Assembly (NCBI GenBank): GCA_028691625.1 | Contig: JAQUYZ010000035.1 | Span: 3,414 to 9,616, forward strand | DNA length: 6,203 nt | DNA from: Eubacteriales bacterium | Lineage (GTDB): Bacteria > Bacillota > Clostridia > Peptostreptococcales > Anaerovoracaceae | Direction: 5' to 3' | Shown here: piece after piece, positions 6,077 to 6,203 of the stretch | Layout of the letters: every line of letters begins with the position of its first letter | How positions within the stretch are numbered: the first letter of the stretch is position 1 | The notes under the pieces: model-generated | Seen by the model: only the letters and a program-made list of their open reading frames with translations | The model's database searches: none | Told to the model about the DNA's origin: nothing | Position numbers and translations under genes: made by a program

Positions 6077-6203
6077 GGGTGTGTCCCGAATTTTGTGTAA
6101 ACTCAAAAATGCAGTGCAAATAGAGCAAATTTATAGCAAGGGAGCGGCGCGAAAAAGTGCCGTTCCCTTTGCAGTCATATTAGCGGTGAACTTGCCGTAT
6201 GTC
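6077..6203 (-). mobile_element. Terminal part of an IS256-family-like insertion sequence
   Basis: Flippase coding sequence breaks off at 6076 and is followed at 6077-6104 by GGGTGTGTCCCGAATTTT then GTGTAAACTC. On the minus strand this reads as GAGTTTACACAAAATTCGGG followed by ACACACCC, resembling the terminal inverted repeats of IS256 (Mutator-like) elements. A strong hairpin follows at 6136-6172. The transposase would read on the minus strand, towards this end. Two minus frames enter from the right edge and stop just before the hairpin: DIRQVHR with TAA at 6180-6182, and HTASSPLI with TGA at 6175-6177. I cannot tell which is its C-terminus, so I do not call a CDS. A target duplication of about 8 to 9 bases would end at 6076 if the insertion is simple. 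Family assignment is from recognition of the terminus only. Confidence 0.65.
6136..6172 (-). terminator. Hairpin inside the insertion-sequence end, probable transposase terminator
   Basis: AAGGGAGCGGCGC at 6138-6150 pairs with GTGCCGTTCCCTT at 6157-6169 over 13 base pairs, including two G-T wobbles, with a GAAAAA loop. A flanking GC on each side can extend the stem across one bulged base. No clean T-tract follows on either strand, so it may act as a terminator for the transposase, as a block to transcription entering the element, or both. Confidence 0.45.

Noticed and set aside
6133..6203. Minus-strand frame ending GTALFRAAPLL as the transposase C-terminus
   Set aside because: It reads straight through the strong hairpin at 6136-6172, which more likely lies beyond the transposase stop; two other frames stop just before it.

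Overview
The window looks like an accessory region of a Gram-positive Clostridia chromosome, probably of Lachnospiraceae type. This rests on strong GAGGAGG-type ribosome binding sites, tight gene packing, mixed base composition, an IS256-type insertion end and a surface-polysaccharide gene set. The organism is an inference; no marker gene is present.

Region 1 (1-3455) is a plus-strand operon. It starts with the last 18 codons of an unidentified gene, whose stop overlaps the start of a 758-residue ABC-class ATPase. The ATPase has Walker A, a central CPYC zinc-hook-like motif, an ABC signature, Walker B and an H-loop. Its C-terminal part carries an R-x3-E...H arrangement resembling the anticodon-nuclease triad of PrrC/RloC. 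Nineteen bases later comes a 369-residue protein with one phospholipase D (HKD-like) motif and a long acidic helical tail. The pair looks like a nucleotide-gated effector plus an accessory nuclease, a candidate phage-defence module. I cannot match it to a named system from the sequence alone.

Region 2 (3456-3855) is a scar. It holds a minus-strand gene fragment (3650-3850), terminator-like hairpins for that strand, and a 22-base imperfect direct repeat at 3543 and 3606. At about 3843-3854 the fragment abuts, head to head, a glycosyltransferase that lacks its first strand. One recombination junction seems to have cut both genes.

Region 3 (3780-6076) is the remnant of a capsule or exopolysaccharide cluster, more AT-rich than region 1. 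It has the N-truncated family 2 glycosyltransferase, a multi-membrane-span Wzy-like polymerase/ligase overlapping it by ATGA, and the first 31 codons of a Wzx-like flippase.

Region 4 (6077-6203) is the end of an IS256-family-like element that interrupts the flippase; its transposase lies mostly beyond the right edge. The polysaccharide cluster is therefore damaged at both visible ends, while the ATPase/PLD pair looks intact.
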